DNA from: SZAS-7 sp964514655
GTDB taxonomy: Bacteria; Chlamydiota; Chlamydiia; Chlamydiales; FEN-1388
Length of the DNA: 64,000 nucleotides
Assembly (NCBI GenBank): GCA_964514655.1
Contig: CAZEQY010000011.1
Span: 1 to 64,000 of the forward strand
Direction of reading: 5' to 3'
In this document: positions 18,050 through 27,289 of the stretch, one piece after another
How the letters are laid out: every line of letters starts with the position of its first letter
How positions within the stretch are numbered: the stretch's first letter is position 1
Program-made: the position numbers and the translations under genes
The notes under the pieces: generated by a model
What the model saw: only the letters and a program-made list of their open reading frames with translations
Databases searched by the model: none
Told to the model about the DNA's origin: nothing

Positions 18050-19183
18050 ATGTATCGAGATCGCGGATTTCTTCCAAAAGAAGACCCTCAAGAGAATTTA
18101 CCAGCTAGTTTTGAACCATGGAATGCTATGGCAAACCTCTTGCCAAAGCTTCTTGTCGCAAGACAATTTCGCTCTTCTATAAAAACACTTCCACACTTTG
18201 ATGTAGCTAAGCTTAAAACTGAAGGCGATATTGCCCGTGCCATGCAAATTCTATCCTACTTTGGCCACGCCTATGTGTGGGGTGAAAAAGAGGTTCCTGA
18301 CACGCTTCCAGCCATTCTTGCAAAACCTTGGTATGAGGTTGCAACGCTATTAGATAGACCACCGGTACTTTCTTATGCCTCATACTCACTTACAAACTGG
18401 AAGCGCCTCGATAAAAGCGGCCCGATAGATCTTGGAAACATTGTCTTAATCCAAAACTTTTTAGGCGGCGTTGATGAAGAATGGTTTATACTTGTGCATG
18501 TGGCAATAGAGGATAAGGCCAAAAATGCCCTCAACGGCTCTATCGACGTTATCAATGCTATAAATAGCAGTGACATTGTAGCACTTACAACCAGCCTTAA
18601 AAAAGTGGAAGCATCGCTTAAAGCTATGTGTGAAACACTTGATCGCATGCCGGAAAGGTGTGATCCCTACATCTACTACAACCGCGTGCGCCCCTACATA
18701 CATGGCTGGAAAAATCATCCGGCATTTCCTGTGGGACTACTCTACGAGGGTGTTGATGCGTATAAAAACGTGCCGCAGCAATTTCGCGGTGAAACGGGCG
18801 CCCAAAGCTCAATTATTCCAACTCTTGATGGCCTTTTAGGCATCACGCACACCCACGATGAGCTCTATAACTACCTACAAGAGATGCGCGCATACATGCC
18901 AAAAGCCCATAGGGACTTTGTTGCCTATGTCGAACAAAACAGCAACCTTCGCGCCTTTGTTCAAAAGCATATGTCAGAACATCCTGAGCTAAAAACGCTC
19001 TATAACTCTTGTGTGGAATACATTAACCGCTTTCGCCAAACTCACCTAGGCTATGCTGCTAGCTACATACAAAAACAGCATCAAGCAAGCGCCCAAAACC
19101 CCACAGCAGTAGGCACAGGCGGCACACCCTTTATGCCCTACCTCAAAAAACATCAAAGCGAGACAGCTAACTTTTTACTCTAA
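18050..19183 (+). CDS. Indoleamine 2,3-dioxygenase family protein
   Basis: 377 residues, close to the usual length of IDO. IDO oxidises L-tryptophan to N-formylkynurenine with a heme cofactor. Landmarks: NRVRPYIHGWKNHP with R214 matching human Arg231 and Tyr209/Tyr210 in place of Phe226/Phe227 (also aromatic in fungal IDOs), then FRGETGAQSS, LDGLLGI, EMRAYMPKAHRDF, the proximal heme His in RQTHLGYAA (H332) and the C-terminal GTGGTPFMPYLK loop. There is no signal peptide, so it acts in the bacterial cytosol unless type III secreted. Sure of the family; substrate inferred from conserved residues. Confidence 0.9.
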   Translation: MYRDRGFLPKEDPQENLPASFEPWNAMANLLPKLLVARQFRSSIKTLPHFDVAKLKTEGDIARAMQILSYFGHAYVWGEKEVPDTLPAILAKPWYEVATLLDRPPVLSYASYSLTNWKRLDKSGPIDLGNIVLIQNFLGGVDEEWFILVHVAIEDKAKNALNGSIDVINAINSSDIVALTTSLKKVEASLKAMCETLDRMPERCDPYIYYNRVRPYIHGWKNHPAFPVGLLYEGVDAYKNVPQQFRGETGAQSSIIPTLDGLLGITHTHDELYNYLQEMRAYMPKAHRDFVAYVEQNSNLRAFVQKHMSEHPELKTLYNSCVEYINRFRQTHLGYAASYIQKQHQASAQNPTAVGTGGTPFMPYLKKHQSETANFLL

Positions 19184-20391
19184 AAGCCGTATGAGATACG
19201 GAATTGGAGATAGTCATCGCGGATGCGGCTGAACTGGCCGGCATCGCAAAAGCCGTTATGATATTCGCATGATACGCGAATTTTTTTGCCCATGCCGTTG
19301 ATTTTGCCCCACTCATAGCCTAAAGCAAATGTAGCATCTACTTTCCAGTCATTATCTTGCCAGTTTTCAAAGTGCATAGCAAGATAGGGCGTTCCGTATA
19401 ATTGCTTCCACTCATGGCGGCCAACGCGCACTTCCATACCGCACATTGTATAGAGGGGCTTTAGATGCATCTCAGAGTCACTGTGAGCGATAACACCGCC
19501 GGTGCCATAGACGCGTATTTGTTTGGTGATATCATATGAAAGGGAATAGTCAACAGCCTCGTAGCTTTTGTTAAGGCGCTTTGCATGGTGTTTTCTCTTC
19601 ATATATTCATCGCCAAGGTGTGAGGAGATGTGATAGAGGCGTAGTCGCTGCGCCCATTTATCGTAGGCATAGCTTACGGGGATTGCCACATAGTAATCGG
19701 CGTTTATCAAGGGGCTTGAATCTTCTGTCTGATTAAATATTGCAAAGACGGCACCTTCAATTTCTAGCTGCAGATCACCTTTCCAAGAAAAGAGATCAAA
19801 GTTTGCCCAGCGATAGAGTGGAAATTGATCACCAAATGATACTGGCGTAGAAACTTGCCCTGCAACAGAGTCATGAAAGCGAACACCACCTGAAAATGAT
19901 ACCTGACGCGGGTTTGCAACTTCTGAAGGAAAGAGAATTGTAGACTGTGGAAGCCACATGCCATGGCACTTACTACGCTTAAGCGACTCATCTTCTTTTT
20001 GGGCATTATGCTGCACAACATTAAGGCCTGTGACATCGTGATTCAGAGAGTTTGCAACAAATTTCTTAACATATGTTTCAATACGATTTGCTCTATCTTG
20101 ATCTTTTGGAAGGTTAGAAAGCAAAACATCGCCATTTCGCACAGTGACTATTACCCCAGAATCCGGAAATTTAGAATCCAGACACCCCTGTAGATAGGCT
20201 TCAAGGTATGTATCGTGTACTGTATATGAGCCTTTTTGCTTTTCTTGTTCCGTTGCCGCTATAGTAAAATCTTCAGGAACCTCAATAGCAACAATATTGT
20301 CTTCAGTCTTTTTTGCCTCCTGAATATTGCCAGAAACGAGTGACGTAGTAATTAAGAAGAGTAAGCTAGCGTATGAAAATGATCTTTGCAT
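19180..20391 (-). CDS. Exported BON-like plus DUF1207 protein
   Basis: 403 residues with a signal peptide (MQRSFSYASLLFLITTSLVSG). Residues 55-120 look like a BON domain (YLEAYLQGCLDS..VIVTVRNGDVLLS). The remainder matches DUF1207 (LFPSEVANPRQVSFSGG, RLRLYHISSHLGDEY, and alternating strands ending in aromatic FRISYGF). The terminal Phe and strand pattern suggest an outer-membrane beta-barrel. Its role is unknown. It converges on the dioxygenase gene with a 4-bp overlap, and the tRNA gene lies about 100 bp beyond its start. Confidence 0.72.
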   Translation of the reverse strand: MQRSFSYASLLFLITTSLVSGNIQEAKKTEDNIVAIEVPEDFTIAATEQEKQKGSYTVHDTYLEAYLQGCLDSKFPDSGVIVTVRNGDVLLSNLPKDQDRANRIETYVKKFVANSLNHDVTGLNVVQHNAQKEDESLKRSKCHGMWLPQSTILFPSEVANPRQVSFSGGVRFHDSVAGQVSTPVSFGDQFPLYRWANFDLFSWKGDLQLEIEGAVFAIFNQTEDSSPLINADYYVAIPVSYAYDKWAQRLRLYHISSHLGDEYMKRKHHAKRLNKSYEAVDYSLSYDITKQIRVYGTGGVIAHSDSEMHLKPLYTMCGMEVRVGRHEWKQLYGTPYLAMHFENWQDNDWKVDATFALGYEWGKINGMGKKIRVSCEYHNGFCDAGQFSRIRDDYLQFRISYGF

Positions 20392-20494
20392 CTGTAGAGC
20401 ACCTGGGTTGCAACATGTATATTACAGCATAATTACTGAATTTGTGTGAAAAAAAGCAAGCGATTATGTATGATATTTGCAACTTCCTATTCAC

Positions 20495-20672
<178 letters not shown>

Positions 20673-20696
<24 letters not shown>

Positions 20697-20816
20697 GATT
20701 TTCACGTTAACTACATAGGTGGCATCGAAAGAGCAGAGCGCAATGCCTCTATTGAAAGCATTGTAGCGTTAGCAAAAGCACTTGAAATTTCTCCTAAAGA
20801 TCTTATGCCGGATTAG
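20673..20816 (+). pseudogene. C-terminal fragment of an XRE-family regulator
   Basis: The frame reads YIGGIERAERNASIES, then IVALAKALEISPKDL, which is the end of a helix-turn-helix XRE domain (compare the common YISGIERGERNPS motif). No start or first helices remain, and the upstream part runs into the direct repeat. It is a remnant of an antitoxin- or phage-type repressor. It shows that the left repeat once bordered a larger coding region. Confidence 0.65.
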
Positions 20817-20923
20817 AACCGGTGGACTTCCTATCCTCCCACCCTATCGGCATCATGCACCATTTCTAGTTGTACAATGTGCTGCTGGAAACGTCTCGAA
20901 ACACTAGTTCGTTCAACAATTAT

Positions 20924-21496
20924 TTAAGGAGCTAACCACCGAATAATCTTACGCAAAATGTCTTTCACATCCTGCGCCAGCTCCCTCATTTTCCCAAAGC
21001 CATTATTACGCTCAATACTTAGAATAGCCTCTCGTATTTCATCGTCTCGTAATTCAACTCTTACTAATTGGCCCCCGACCTGTTTCCTCTCTCTACCGGA
21101 CGGTCGTATATTCAAAAGTTTCATCAATTTCACAAAATTAGCGTGAAAAAGCTTATTTCGCAGCGTGCGAAACTCCAATAGCTTTTGACGCTCTTGCTGA
21201 TCTAACTTAGGCCCATAAACTTGGTCTAGAGCCTCTTCAAGGTGCTCGAGTTTACAATCCCAGAATTTATCAGATAGGTTTGCCCTCCTTTTTTTGGCTA
21301 CGAGTTTCGCATTCTCTCTTGCAACTATGACTACAAGCTCACGCCTAACTAATGCACATAACTCACTTATGAGGCGCATACGCTGCTCAAACGCCATTGT
21401 AGCGCCTGCAACAGCATCAAAACTTGCCTCTACATTTTCAACACTACGAAGCATTGCTTCTATTCCCCCGTGGGTAAGCCCAGGTCCACTCGACAT
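20924..21496 (-). CDS. HEPN-like protein, third gene of an AbiE operon
   Basis: 190 residues, mostly helical, rich in Lys/Arg/Glu. It contains RNKLFH at residues 113-118, which fits the R-x4-6-H (often RNxxxH) catalytic motif of HEPN ribonucleases, in a helix context (LLEFRTLRNKLFHANFVKLM). The ATG is 2 bp past the abiEii stop and has its own AAAGGA site. HEPN toxins commonly pair with nucleotidyltransferases, and AbiEii is one. No named family was recognised beyond the motif. Toxin activity is inferred. Confidence 0.65.
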   Translation of the reverse strand: MSSGPGLTHGGIEAMLRSVENVEASFDAVAGATMAFEQRMRLISELCALVRRELVVIVARENAKLVAKKRRANLSDKFWDCKLEHLEEALDQVYGPKLDQQERQKLLEFRTLRNKLFHANFVKLMKLLNIRPSGRERKQVGGQLVRVELRDDEIREAILSIERNNGFGKMRELAQDVKDILRKIIRWLAP

Positions 21497-21498
21497 GA

Positions 21499-22380
21499 CT
21501 AGTCCTTTGTTTGCTGTTCACATAACTGAGTATTATACATCAACCAGCTATTAATCGCTGAAATGACCTCCACAAGTGATTCAGGAAGGGAATCCTGCGC
21601 ATGCTTAGAAGAAACTCTCCGTTGGTAGTCTTGCCATAATGGTTGCAGTATCTGCAGCGATTCAGCATCAAGACTTAGCGGCAACTGTGTTAGAGGGGCT
21701 TGTCGATGGTTAAAAACCGTTACCACAACCTTTTCAACATAAACAGGGTCTAAACAGCCTTCCAAAGTAACAAGCGAGTAGAGGTCATGAAAGTCCTTCA
21801 TGCGTGTGTTACCGCTGCCACGATAGATTACAGTCTCGAGCTTCTCAGCAAAGATGAACTCCTTCGGATAGGATCGCACTTGGATTTTACTTTCAAATAT
21901 CGGGCCCTTTGCTGTTGCTGTCAACTCAAGGGGGTAATCAATGGCATCTACAACATCCCCAAAGCCAAGATCGATCTGAATATGTGTCTGCGGGCCGCCA
22001 AGCTTGGCTAATAGCAACACCTCAATGCCTGTGTAGTTCATGTGTGGGTGCACTAATTGTCCCACTTTTACTTTTTCAAAGGTAAAACCATCCTCCAGGT
22101 GCACACCACAAATGTGATCGAAGACCTCGCTGAAAAACTCCCTTGTATTTGACAGCCTCTCAACTAGAAAATCCAAGTCTTGTGTTTCCCGTCCTATAGG
22201 TATGTACCGTGCAAGGAGTGTTCCTCCTTTTAGAATGAAATTTGTCTTGTACTTGGATTGGCAAAGCCTGGCTAAAAACCGCTCCAAAATCAGGTTATGC
22301 CATATTTCAGCAAAAGTAAGATTCCTCTCTCTTGCCAGCGTACGAAGACGCTCCTTTATAGACTGCTTTAGATTATTCAT
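21499..22380 (-). CDS. AbiEii-type nucleotidyltransferase toxin
   Basis: 293 residues of the AbiEii/AbiGii family (DUF1814). The nucleotidyltransferase core shows LKGGTLLAR (about residues 50-58), the DxD acids in QDLDFLVE, a third acid in QIDLGFGD, and the family motif EFIFAEKLETVIYRGSGNTRMKDFHDLY. Related toxins (MenT, AbiEii) transfer nucleotides, for example to tRNA, and block growth after phage infection. It starts inside the end of abiEi (ATGA overlap) and is followed 2 bp later by the HEPN-like gene, so the three genes form one operon. Confidence 0.9.
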   Translation of the reverse strand: MNNLKQSIKERLRTLARERNLTFAEIWHNLILERFLARLCQSKYKTNFILKGGTLLARYIPIGRETQDLDFLVERLSNTREFFSEVFDHICGVHLEDGFTFEKVKVGQLVHPHMNYTGIEVLLLAKLGGPQTHIQIDLGFGDVVDAIDYPLELTATAKGPIFESKIQVRSYPKEFIFAEKLETVIYRGSGNTRMKDFHDLYSLVTLEGCLDPVYVEKVVVTVFNHRQAPLTQLPLSLDAESLQILQPLWQDYQRRVSSKHAQDSLPESLVEVISAINSWLMYNTQLCEQQTKD

Positions 22381-22973
22381 GTTGTTAATGCCATAATATA
22401 AGGGTGAATATCGACACGGAGCTTTTTAGCATAGCTCATGAGTTTCTTGAGATCGGGCTTTCCAGAGCTTCTTTGACGAAGGTAGGCTTGCAGCGCTTTA
22501 ATTGCCACTTCTCGACTCAGGTATCGGAAAGAATCAACTACCGTTCTTTCTCTATCAAAAATCTTCAGCCTACACGTGCCCATTTGCACTTCAGTTTGCC
22601 CAAGTTCAATATTTCGCATTCGAATGATTCGTGTTTTAGCTCTTTGGGGACTTTTGGATGCATGGGGTATCGCAATCCAAAACTCTCTCATTATTTGATC
22701 GGTTAGGCCGTAGTAGCACAATGCAGAGATCAGGCAGATTACACCATTAGGTACACTCATTGCCACTAAGGCAAGATCTTCCCATTGAAAGTCCATTTCC
22801 ATCTTAGCTTGGGTGCCCCTATAGATACCGCGACCAACCCGCTCAATTATGCCCTTTTTACAAAAGTGAGAGAGCATGCGGGAAGGGATACCTGCAGCTC
22901 GTGCCTCTACGGCAGTGAACAGCGGGGTCTCTATAAATACCTGAATCATCGTGTCATACTTGGAAGTAGCCAT
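22377..22973 (-). CDS. AbiEi-type antitoxin and autorepressor
   Basis: 198 residues. The N-terminal winged-helix part is typical of AbiEi (FTAVEARAAGIPSRMLSHFCKKGIIERVGRG). The C-terminal domain carries the family stretches ISALCYYGLTDQI and LKIFDRERTVVDSFRY. AbiEi proteins repress their own operon and neutralise AbiEii. It is the first gene of a three-gene operon transcribed leftward from the 190-bp gap before 23165. Overlap with abiEii is ATGA. Confidence 0.88.
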   Translation of the reverse strand: MATSKYDTMIQVFIETPLFTAVEARAAGIPSRMLSHFCKKGIIERVGRGIYRGTQAKMEMDFQWEDLALVAMSVPNGVICLISALCYYGLTDQIMREFWIAIPHASKSPQRAKTRIIRMRNIELGQTEVQMGTCRLKIFDRERTVVDSFRYLSREVAIKALQAYLRQRSSGKPDLKKLMSYAKKLRVDIHPYIMALTT

Positions 22974-23164
22974 AGCTAATATGTAACACAGGCACCCAAT
23001 AATTGCAAGCGGGTACTTGTATTACATAAAAGTGAGGCTCTTACAAACGATTTTGGCAACAACCGTACGGCCTGCCTTGATAGACTTCGAGGTTGCCAAA
23101 AAGAGTAAGCCAGAGTAACATCGCCTCGGAGTCTTGAAAAGCAAAAGAAGCTCGCTGCAATCCA

Positions 23165-24121
23165 GTGGCTTTTGTAAAATATCGCTATAAAACTAAATAC
23201 AATCTAAAAGGTAAATCATTGCAGATCCCAAAAACAAATACCGATCACGGCAATCCTCAAGCACATCCAGAAAAGCTAGGAGATGTGGATGCAGAAGAAA
23301 CACTGTACAATGAAAAACTCCGGAAACAGCTAGAAAAATCTGACTTGTACGTATCCTTTACAAAGGCTGCAAAAAAACTTCGATATACATTAAATAGCGG
23401 TGGCTTGGTTTTCGATGACACCAAAGAACAAAGCTTTGCAAAAGAAATCATCTATAGGATAATGGAAGAGGCCCTTGCATATATTGTAAACTTGCAACAG
23501 GGCATATTTTTTGCCGCAACCCATCACATTAGAGCACTACTTGAGCTTTACGCGTCAACTGAATACGTTCTGTCAGAAGCCGGAAGAAAGAATAGATTTC
23601 TCGAACGATTTCACCAATTTCCGAATCTGACCTTTTACAAAGTTTTTCATCAGCATGACAATGCTTTTCTCAAGCTTTCCGAAGAAATTTGCAAGCAGTT
23701 TTTTTCTGAATTTGACGAACTAAAGCCAGAAATATTTGAGGCATTTGGCAAAAAGAAGCCTGAAGAATTGTTGCAGTTGCCGACCTGGCTAGGCAATGCC
23801 AAGATCGCTACACTATTTGAAGCATGCTCAAAACCGGAAATTATCAAATCAGACTATACAAAGCTCTGTCTTTTTACCCACCTATCCTCAATCTGCCGAA
23901 GATCAAACTCAGAAGTCTTTCCAACTTTTTGTAAAATTCAAGAAGCTTTGTTAATTACCACTGTCAGGTATTCTGCTTTTTGCTATGTTTGCATCAAACA
24001 AAATGACCTCCTTAACGCCGCAGTCCAAGACAAATTGGATGATATATTTCTTCCCTTAGCAGAGCCCCTTACTAAGGCACATGCGGATAAAGGATTTGTT
24101 ATCCCGTCTACGAGTGATTGA
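23165..24121 (+). CDS. DUF5677-like protein of the island
   Basis: 318 residues, helical. The region FFAATHHIRALLELYASTEYVL resembles the core of DUF5677 proteins, which occur in defence islands and have no settled function. It is transcribed divergently from the AbiE operon. The start is uncertain: GTG at 23165 has no good ribosome site, and ATG codons come later. The preceding 190 bp hold no clear gene. Whether it takes part in the AbiE system is unknown. Confidence 0.5.
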   Translation: MAFVKYRYKTKYNLKGKSLQIPKTNTDHGNPQAHPEKLGDVDAEETLYNEKLRKQLEKSDLYVSFTKAAKKLRYTLNSGGLVFDDTKEQSFAKEIIYRIMEEALAYIVNLQQGIFFAATHHIRALLELYASTEYVLSEAGRKNRFLERFHQFPNLTFYKVFHQHDNAFLKLSEEICKQFFSEFDELKPEIFEAFGKKKPEELLQLPTWLGNAKIATLFEACSKPEIIKSDYTKLCLFTHLSSICRRSNSEVFPTFCKIQEALLITTVRYSAFCYVCIKQNDLLNAAVQDKLDDIFLPLAEPLTKAHADKGFVIPSTSD

Positions 24122-24311
24122 CTGACGATTATATACAACTGGACCCTAGAATCATTATACCGTTACTCACAAAACCGTGGCACACTGGCGGCACAGTTTT
24201 GCACTTGTCTCCCCCACACTTCCCCTCACATCACAGTTGATCACAATGCTCACACTACTGTAGAGTAATGATGTGAGCAGATGACAAGTGCTGCCAAATG
24301 TGGGAAAACGA

Positions 24312-24467
24312 CGGACTCATAATCCGTTGGTCCCAGGGTTCTGAGTCCTGGTTGCCCCACTTCTTCAAGGCTAAAGTATAAAGGCTAAAATTTAGGCCAA
24401 TTGCCGTATCGCTAGCCTCCACAGTGCACCTAAAGAAATTTTTCATGCTCAATCGCCTGAGATGGCA
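24312..24467 (+). repeat. Right direct repeat with a broken tRNA 3' half
   Basis: Repeats 20523-20696. The tRNA-derived part (24312-24361) has an extra G and a changed T-loop (CCAGGGTTCTGAGTCCTGG) and lacks the acceptor 5' strand, D-arm and T-loop consensus, so it cannot be a working tRNA. The remaining gap 24122-24617 shows no other gene. Confidence 0.85.
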
Positions 24468-24617
24468 CCTAAGACAATCCTTCTGCCAGCCACCTGGCAA
24501 ATCGCACATCGCAGGGACTGGCTCCTTTTATAATCTTGCAAAGTAGAGAGTATTTTTCAGTGGGGAAAATTACACATCCAAGTATAGTCTAATGGTTCTT
24601 AAAGAAGGTGTCAAGCC

Positions 24618-25334
24618 ATGGCCGTTAAAATTACTATTATTTACGATAACCGTTGTGATGACTGTCGCTTACAGGAGGGATGGGGGTTTTCTGCATTTAT
24701 AGAGTATGCAGGCTCTAAGATCCTTTTTGATTCAGGAGGGGATGCTGCTGCTTTTTCTTCAAATGCCGAAAAACTGCAACTTCCTTATAGTGAACTCACC
24801 CACCTCCTTTTCTCACATAGACACTGGGATCACATTACAGGCTTTAAGGAAATTGTAAGAAAGGTTGGCAAAGATACTGCACTCTATGTTCCAAAAACAT
24901 TTCCTTGGTGGCTAGTAAGAAATGCCTCCTCCCATTTAAAAACAACAAAGGTGGTACGGTCATTTGAAGCAATTGCACCGAATATCTATTCTTTAGTACT
25001 TCGAGGTGGCTTTTGGCTTTATGAGCAAGCTCTTGTCCTAAAGACTCCGGAAGGACTAGGTATTATTACCGGCTGTGCCCATCCGGGGATCATTCACATT
25101 CTAAAAGCCGCCCAGCAACACCTTCAAGCAGATATCTCCTTTGTGTTAGGCGGCTTCCACCAGTATTCTGCACCTGCAAAACAAAGTGCTGCCATTGTAC
25201 AACAATTTCAGGAGCTTAATGTACAAAAAGTGGCTCCCTGCCATTGCTCAGGCGATCAACTTATCGATCAGTTTCGTGAAGCTTATGGCTCCAATTTTCT
25301 CAAAGTAGGTACGGGTACACAACTCTCATTTTGA
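24618..25334 (+). CDS. Metallo-beta-lactamase-fold hydrolase
   Basis: 238 residues. The metal motif is HRHWDH (about residues 68-73), a GCAHPGI His segment lies at about 153, and a late VLGGFHQYSA and APCHCSGD follow. The overall pattern resembles the dihydropterin/ribofuranosyl-aminobenzene phosphate synthase-like branch of the MBL superfamily. It is cytoplasmic with no signal peptide. Its substrate cannot be assigned. A TATAGT-like box and an AAGGTG ribosome site precede it, and it sits just outside the right repeat of the island. Confidence 0.82.
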   Translation: MAVKITIIYDNRCDDCRLQEGWGFSAFIEYAGSKILFDSGGDAAAFSSNAEKLQLPYSELTHLLFSHRHWDHITGFKEIVRKVGKDTALYVPKTFPWWLVRNASSHLKTTKVVRSFEAIAPNIYSLVLRGGFWLYEQALVLKTPEGLGIITGCAHPGIIHILKAAQQHLQADISFVLGGFHQYSAPAKQSAAIVQQFQELNVQKVAPCHCSGDQLIDQFREAYGSNFLKVGTGTQLSF

Positions 25335-25389
25335 ACCTAAAAAGCGGCCCCAATAATGTGCATTATATAAAAGGTGCCGGGCTCTACAA

Positions 25390-25512
25390 CTATGCAATTC
25401 GGGCTTTTCCTTCTTCTTCAAAGATCTCGAAATCAACCATCTTTCTTTGCTTAGCAATTGAGAGGACGACAACACAAATCGCATAATCAGAGAGTCCGGC
25501 CTCTTTTACATT
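25390..25512 (-). pseudogene. Protein-like open stretch after the Nudix stop codon
   Basis: Directly after the TAG of the Nudix gene the same frame stays open for about 40 codons (VKEAGLSDYAICVVVLSIAK, then RKMVDFEIFEEEGK) to the next stop at 25390. It has a natural composition but no start. It may be a remnant of an older gene, or an extension lost through a stop mutation. Confidence 0.25.
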
Positions 25513-26025
25513 CTACCATCCATGTTCGGAATAATGCGTTCCCTGGATGATTCGTTCAATTGCCTGCCGATGCGCGGGTATCATCTTTTCCGGAAGCCGG
25601 TTACACGAAAACCACTTCAGATCATCACATTTATCTGGCTCGCCATTATTAGGTATACCGCGCCAACTATCTGCCCTAAAGACAAACACATAAAATTCCG
25701 TTTCTGGGCCCTGCCGATCGACTACATGAACCAGTTGCGGATCAACGAGCTGGACTCCGACTTCCTCTTGTACCTCGCGACAAGCTGCCTCAGCTGCCGT
25801 TTCACCAGATTCTATCTTACCACCGGGCAAACAATACTGCCCATCACCAAAGCTTGCGCCTTTTCTACGCAATAGCAGAACTTCCGATTGTTCATTAATC
25901 ATTAATACGGTCGCAAACGAAACGGTCCCCTTGGGTTTTTTAGTCCTGACAACTTCAGCACAAGTTGTTCCATAATAAAAACTGACAACAAGCAATAATA
26001 ATAAAAAGGTTTTCATAATTCTCAT
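25513..26025 (-). CDS. Nudix hydrolase with signal peptide
   Basis: 170 residues. The N-terminus (MKTFLLLLLVVSFYYGTTCA) is a signal peptide. Then comes a Nudix domain with the complete box G-x5-E-x7-REVQEEVG in the GGKIESGETAAEAACREVQEEVG region. Most Nudix enzymes are cytosolic, so export to the periplasm is odd and suggests hydrolysis of an external nucleoside-diphosphate-linked compound. It overlaps the upstream hydrolase gene by ATGA, so the two are co-translated. ATG at 26016 is an equally possible start. Confidence 0.87.
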   Translation of the reverse strand: MRIMKTFLLLLLVVSFYYGTTCAEVVRTKKPKGTVSFATVLMINEQSEVLLLRRKGASFGDGQYCLPGGKIESGETAAEAACREVQEEVGVQLVDPQLVHVVDRQGPETEFYVFVFRADSWRGIPNNGEPDKCDDLKWFSCNRLPEKMIPAHRQAIERIIQGTHYSEHGW

Positions 26026-27152
26026 CGGCTCTTATTTTTCACCACTCTTTCCAATATCCAATCTGTCATGATGTTCAATGCTGAAGGCGCTACTGTTTCT
26101 TCAATTTGTTCATACTCATCCCAGGTGCCTATCTTACACGTTTGGAATGCATGGTTGAGCTTTGGCAACTCAATAATTGTATAGTCTTGATTGCCGGCTT
26201 CCTTCAGTGCCTTATCTATGCACGGAAGATTTTGCTTTGGTGACACCACGAGGTCAAGATCTCCATTCAGCGCAAGCACGGGAATTGTAATCTGCCTCAA
26301 AGCTAAAGAAGGCTCATAAGAAAAATAAAAGTGACCCCATGGAGCATTGAATCGATTTACCCACTCTTCAGTAATGACAAAATTGCTATTCACCCATGCT
26401 CTTTGATTCTCAGTTAATCGTAATAAAAATTTTGCAAGAACGTCATCTATTTGTTCTCTTGCTAGATCACGATTGGGCTCTTTTTTTATTATACCAGTAA
26501 CCATTTTTCGGATTTGTGTATCAATTGCAATCATTTCCTCATCTACTCCATCTGCACGATGGCGTATTCTTCCCTGTTCACAAAAAATCTCTTCGCCGTT
26601 TACACCAGTCCCTGCCATGAGCACAATAAAGGCTATATCAGGCGATTTGGCTGCAAGCATAGGCGCTACAATTCCGCCTTCACTATGTCCAACAAGACCA
26701 ATCTGATTGCCACGTATATCCGGCCTTGACTTCAGGTATTCAACGCCTTTAGCAACATCATCACAAAAGTCCTTTATTGTTGCGTTATCATAATTTCCAG
26801 TCGATTTTCCGACGCCGCGCTTATCAAAGCGCAGTACAGCAATACCATTGCGTGTAAAGTGATCTGACAACACTAGAAAAGGTTTATGGCCAAGTATTGT
26901 TTCATCTCGATCTAAACGCGAAGAACCATGAATGAGTATGACAACAGGAAAAGGCCCCGCTGTTTTAGGCAGTGTCAGAGTTCCAGAAAGCGACACTTCA
27001 GCATCTCCATAACTAACCTCTTCTACAATGTATGGAAAAGGAGGTTTTGGCTCTTGAAAATGATTTTTTTGATCTGTTTTTACCATCCGCTCTTCTCCCA
27101 CAAGAACATGTACAGTCAAGAAAGAATAAACAATAAAAAGAACCGTACGCAT
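26022..27152 (-). CDS. Exported alpha/beta hydrolase
   Basis: 376 residues with a signal peptide (MRTVLFIVYSFLTVHVLVG). The fold shows the oxyanion motif ILIHGSSR, RFDKRGVGKS, the nucleophile in GHSEGG (serine at about residue 156), an Asp in LNGDLDLVV and the catalytic His in LNHAFQ. It is of the dienelactone-hydrolase/acyl-esterase type seen in periplasmic esterases or peptidases. Substrate unknown. It is the first gene of a two-gene operon with the exported Nudix enzyme, so the pair may process a shared imported compound. Confidence 0.87.
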   Translation of the reverse strand: MRTVLFIVYSFLTVHVLVGEERMVKTDQKNHFQEPKPPFPYIVEEVSYGDAEVSLSGTLTLPKTAGPFPVVILIHGSSRLDRDETILGHKPFLVLSDHFTRNGIAVLRFDKRGVGKSTGNYDNATIKDFCDDVAKGVEYLKSRPDIRGNQIGLVGHSEGGIVAPMLAAKSPDIAFIVLMAGTGVNGEEIFCEQGRIRHRADGVDEEMIAIDTQIRKMVTGIIKKEPNRDLAREQIDDVLAKFLLRLTENQRAWVNSNFVITEEWVNRFNAPWGHFYFSYEPSLALRQITIPVLALNGDLDLVVSPKQNLPCIDKALKEAGNQDYTIIELPKLNHAFQTCKIGTWDEYEQIEETVAPSALNIMTDWILERVVKNKSR

Positions 27153-27289
27153 AAAATAGCACTAAAATTTCTATACTGTCTTGACAATAAGATCTGACAA
27201 ATACAGTTTACTCGAACTTGATGCCTAGAGCAACTCAAAAATATACCCAAATTGCAGCTATTGCCGAAGTGTGTCGAGTAACCCGAGCG

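Noticed and set aside
20761..20816. Intact XRE antitoxin for the HEPN gene
   Set aside because: Only the second half of the HTH domain is present, with no start, and it is on the opposite strand.
24309..24361. A second tRNA gene
   Set aside because: It lacks the acceptor 5' strand and D-arm, and the T-loop has an insertion; only a repeat remnant.
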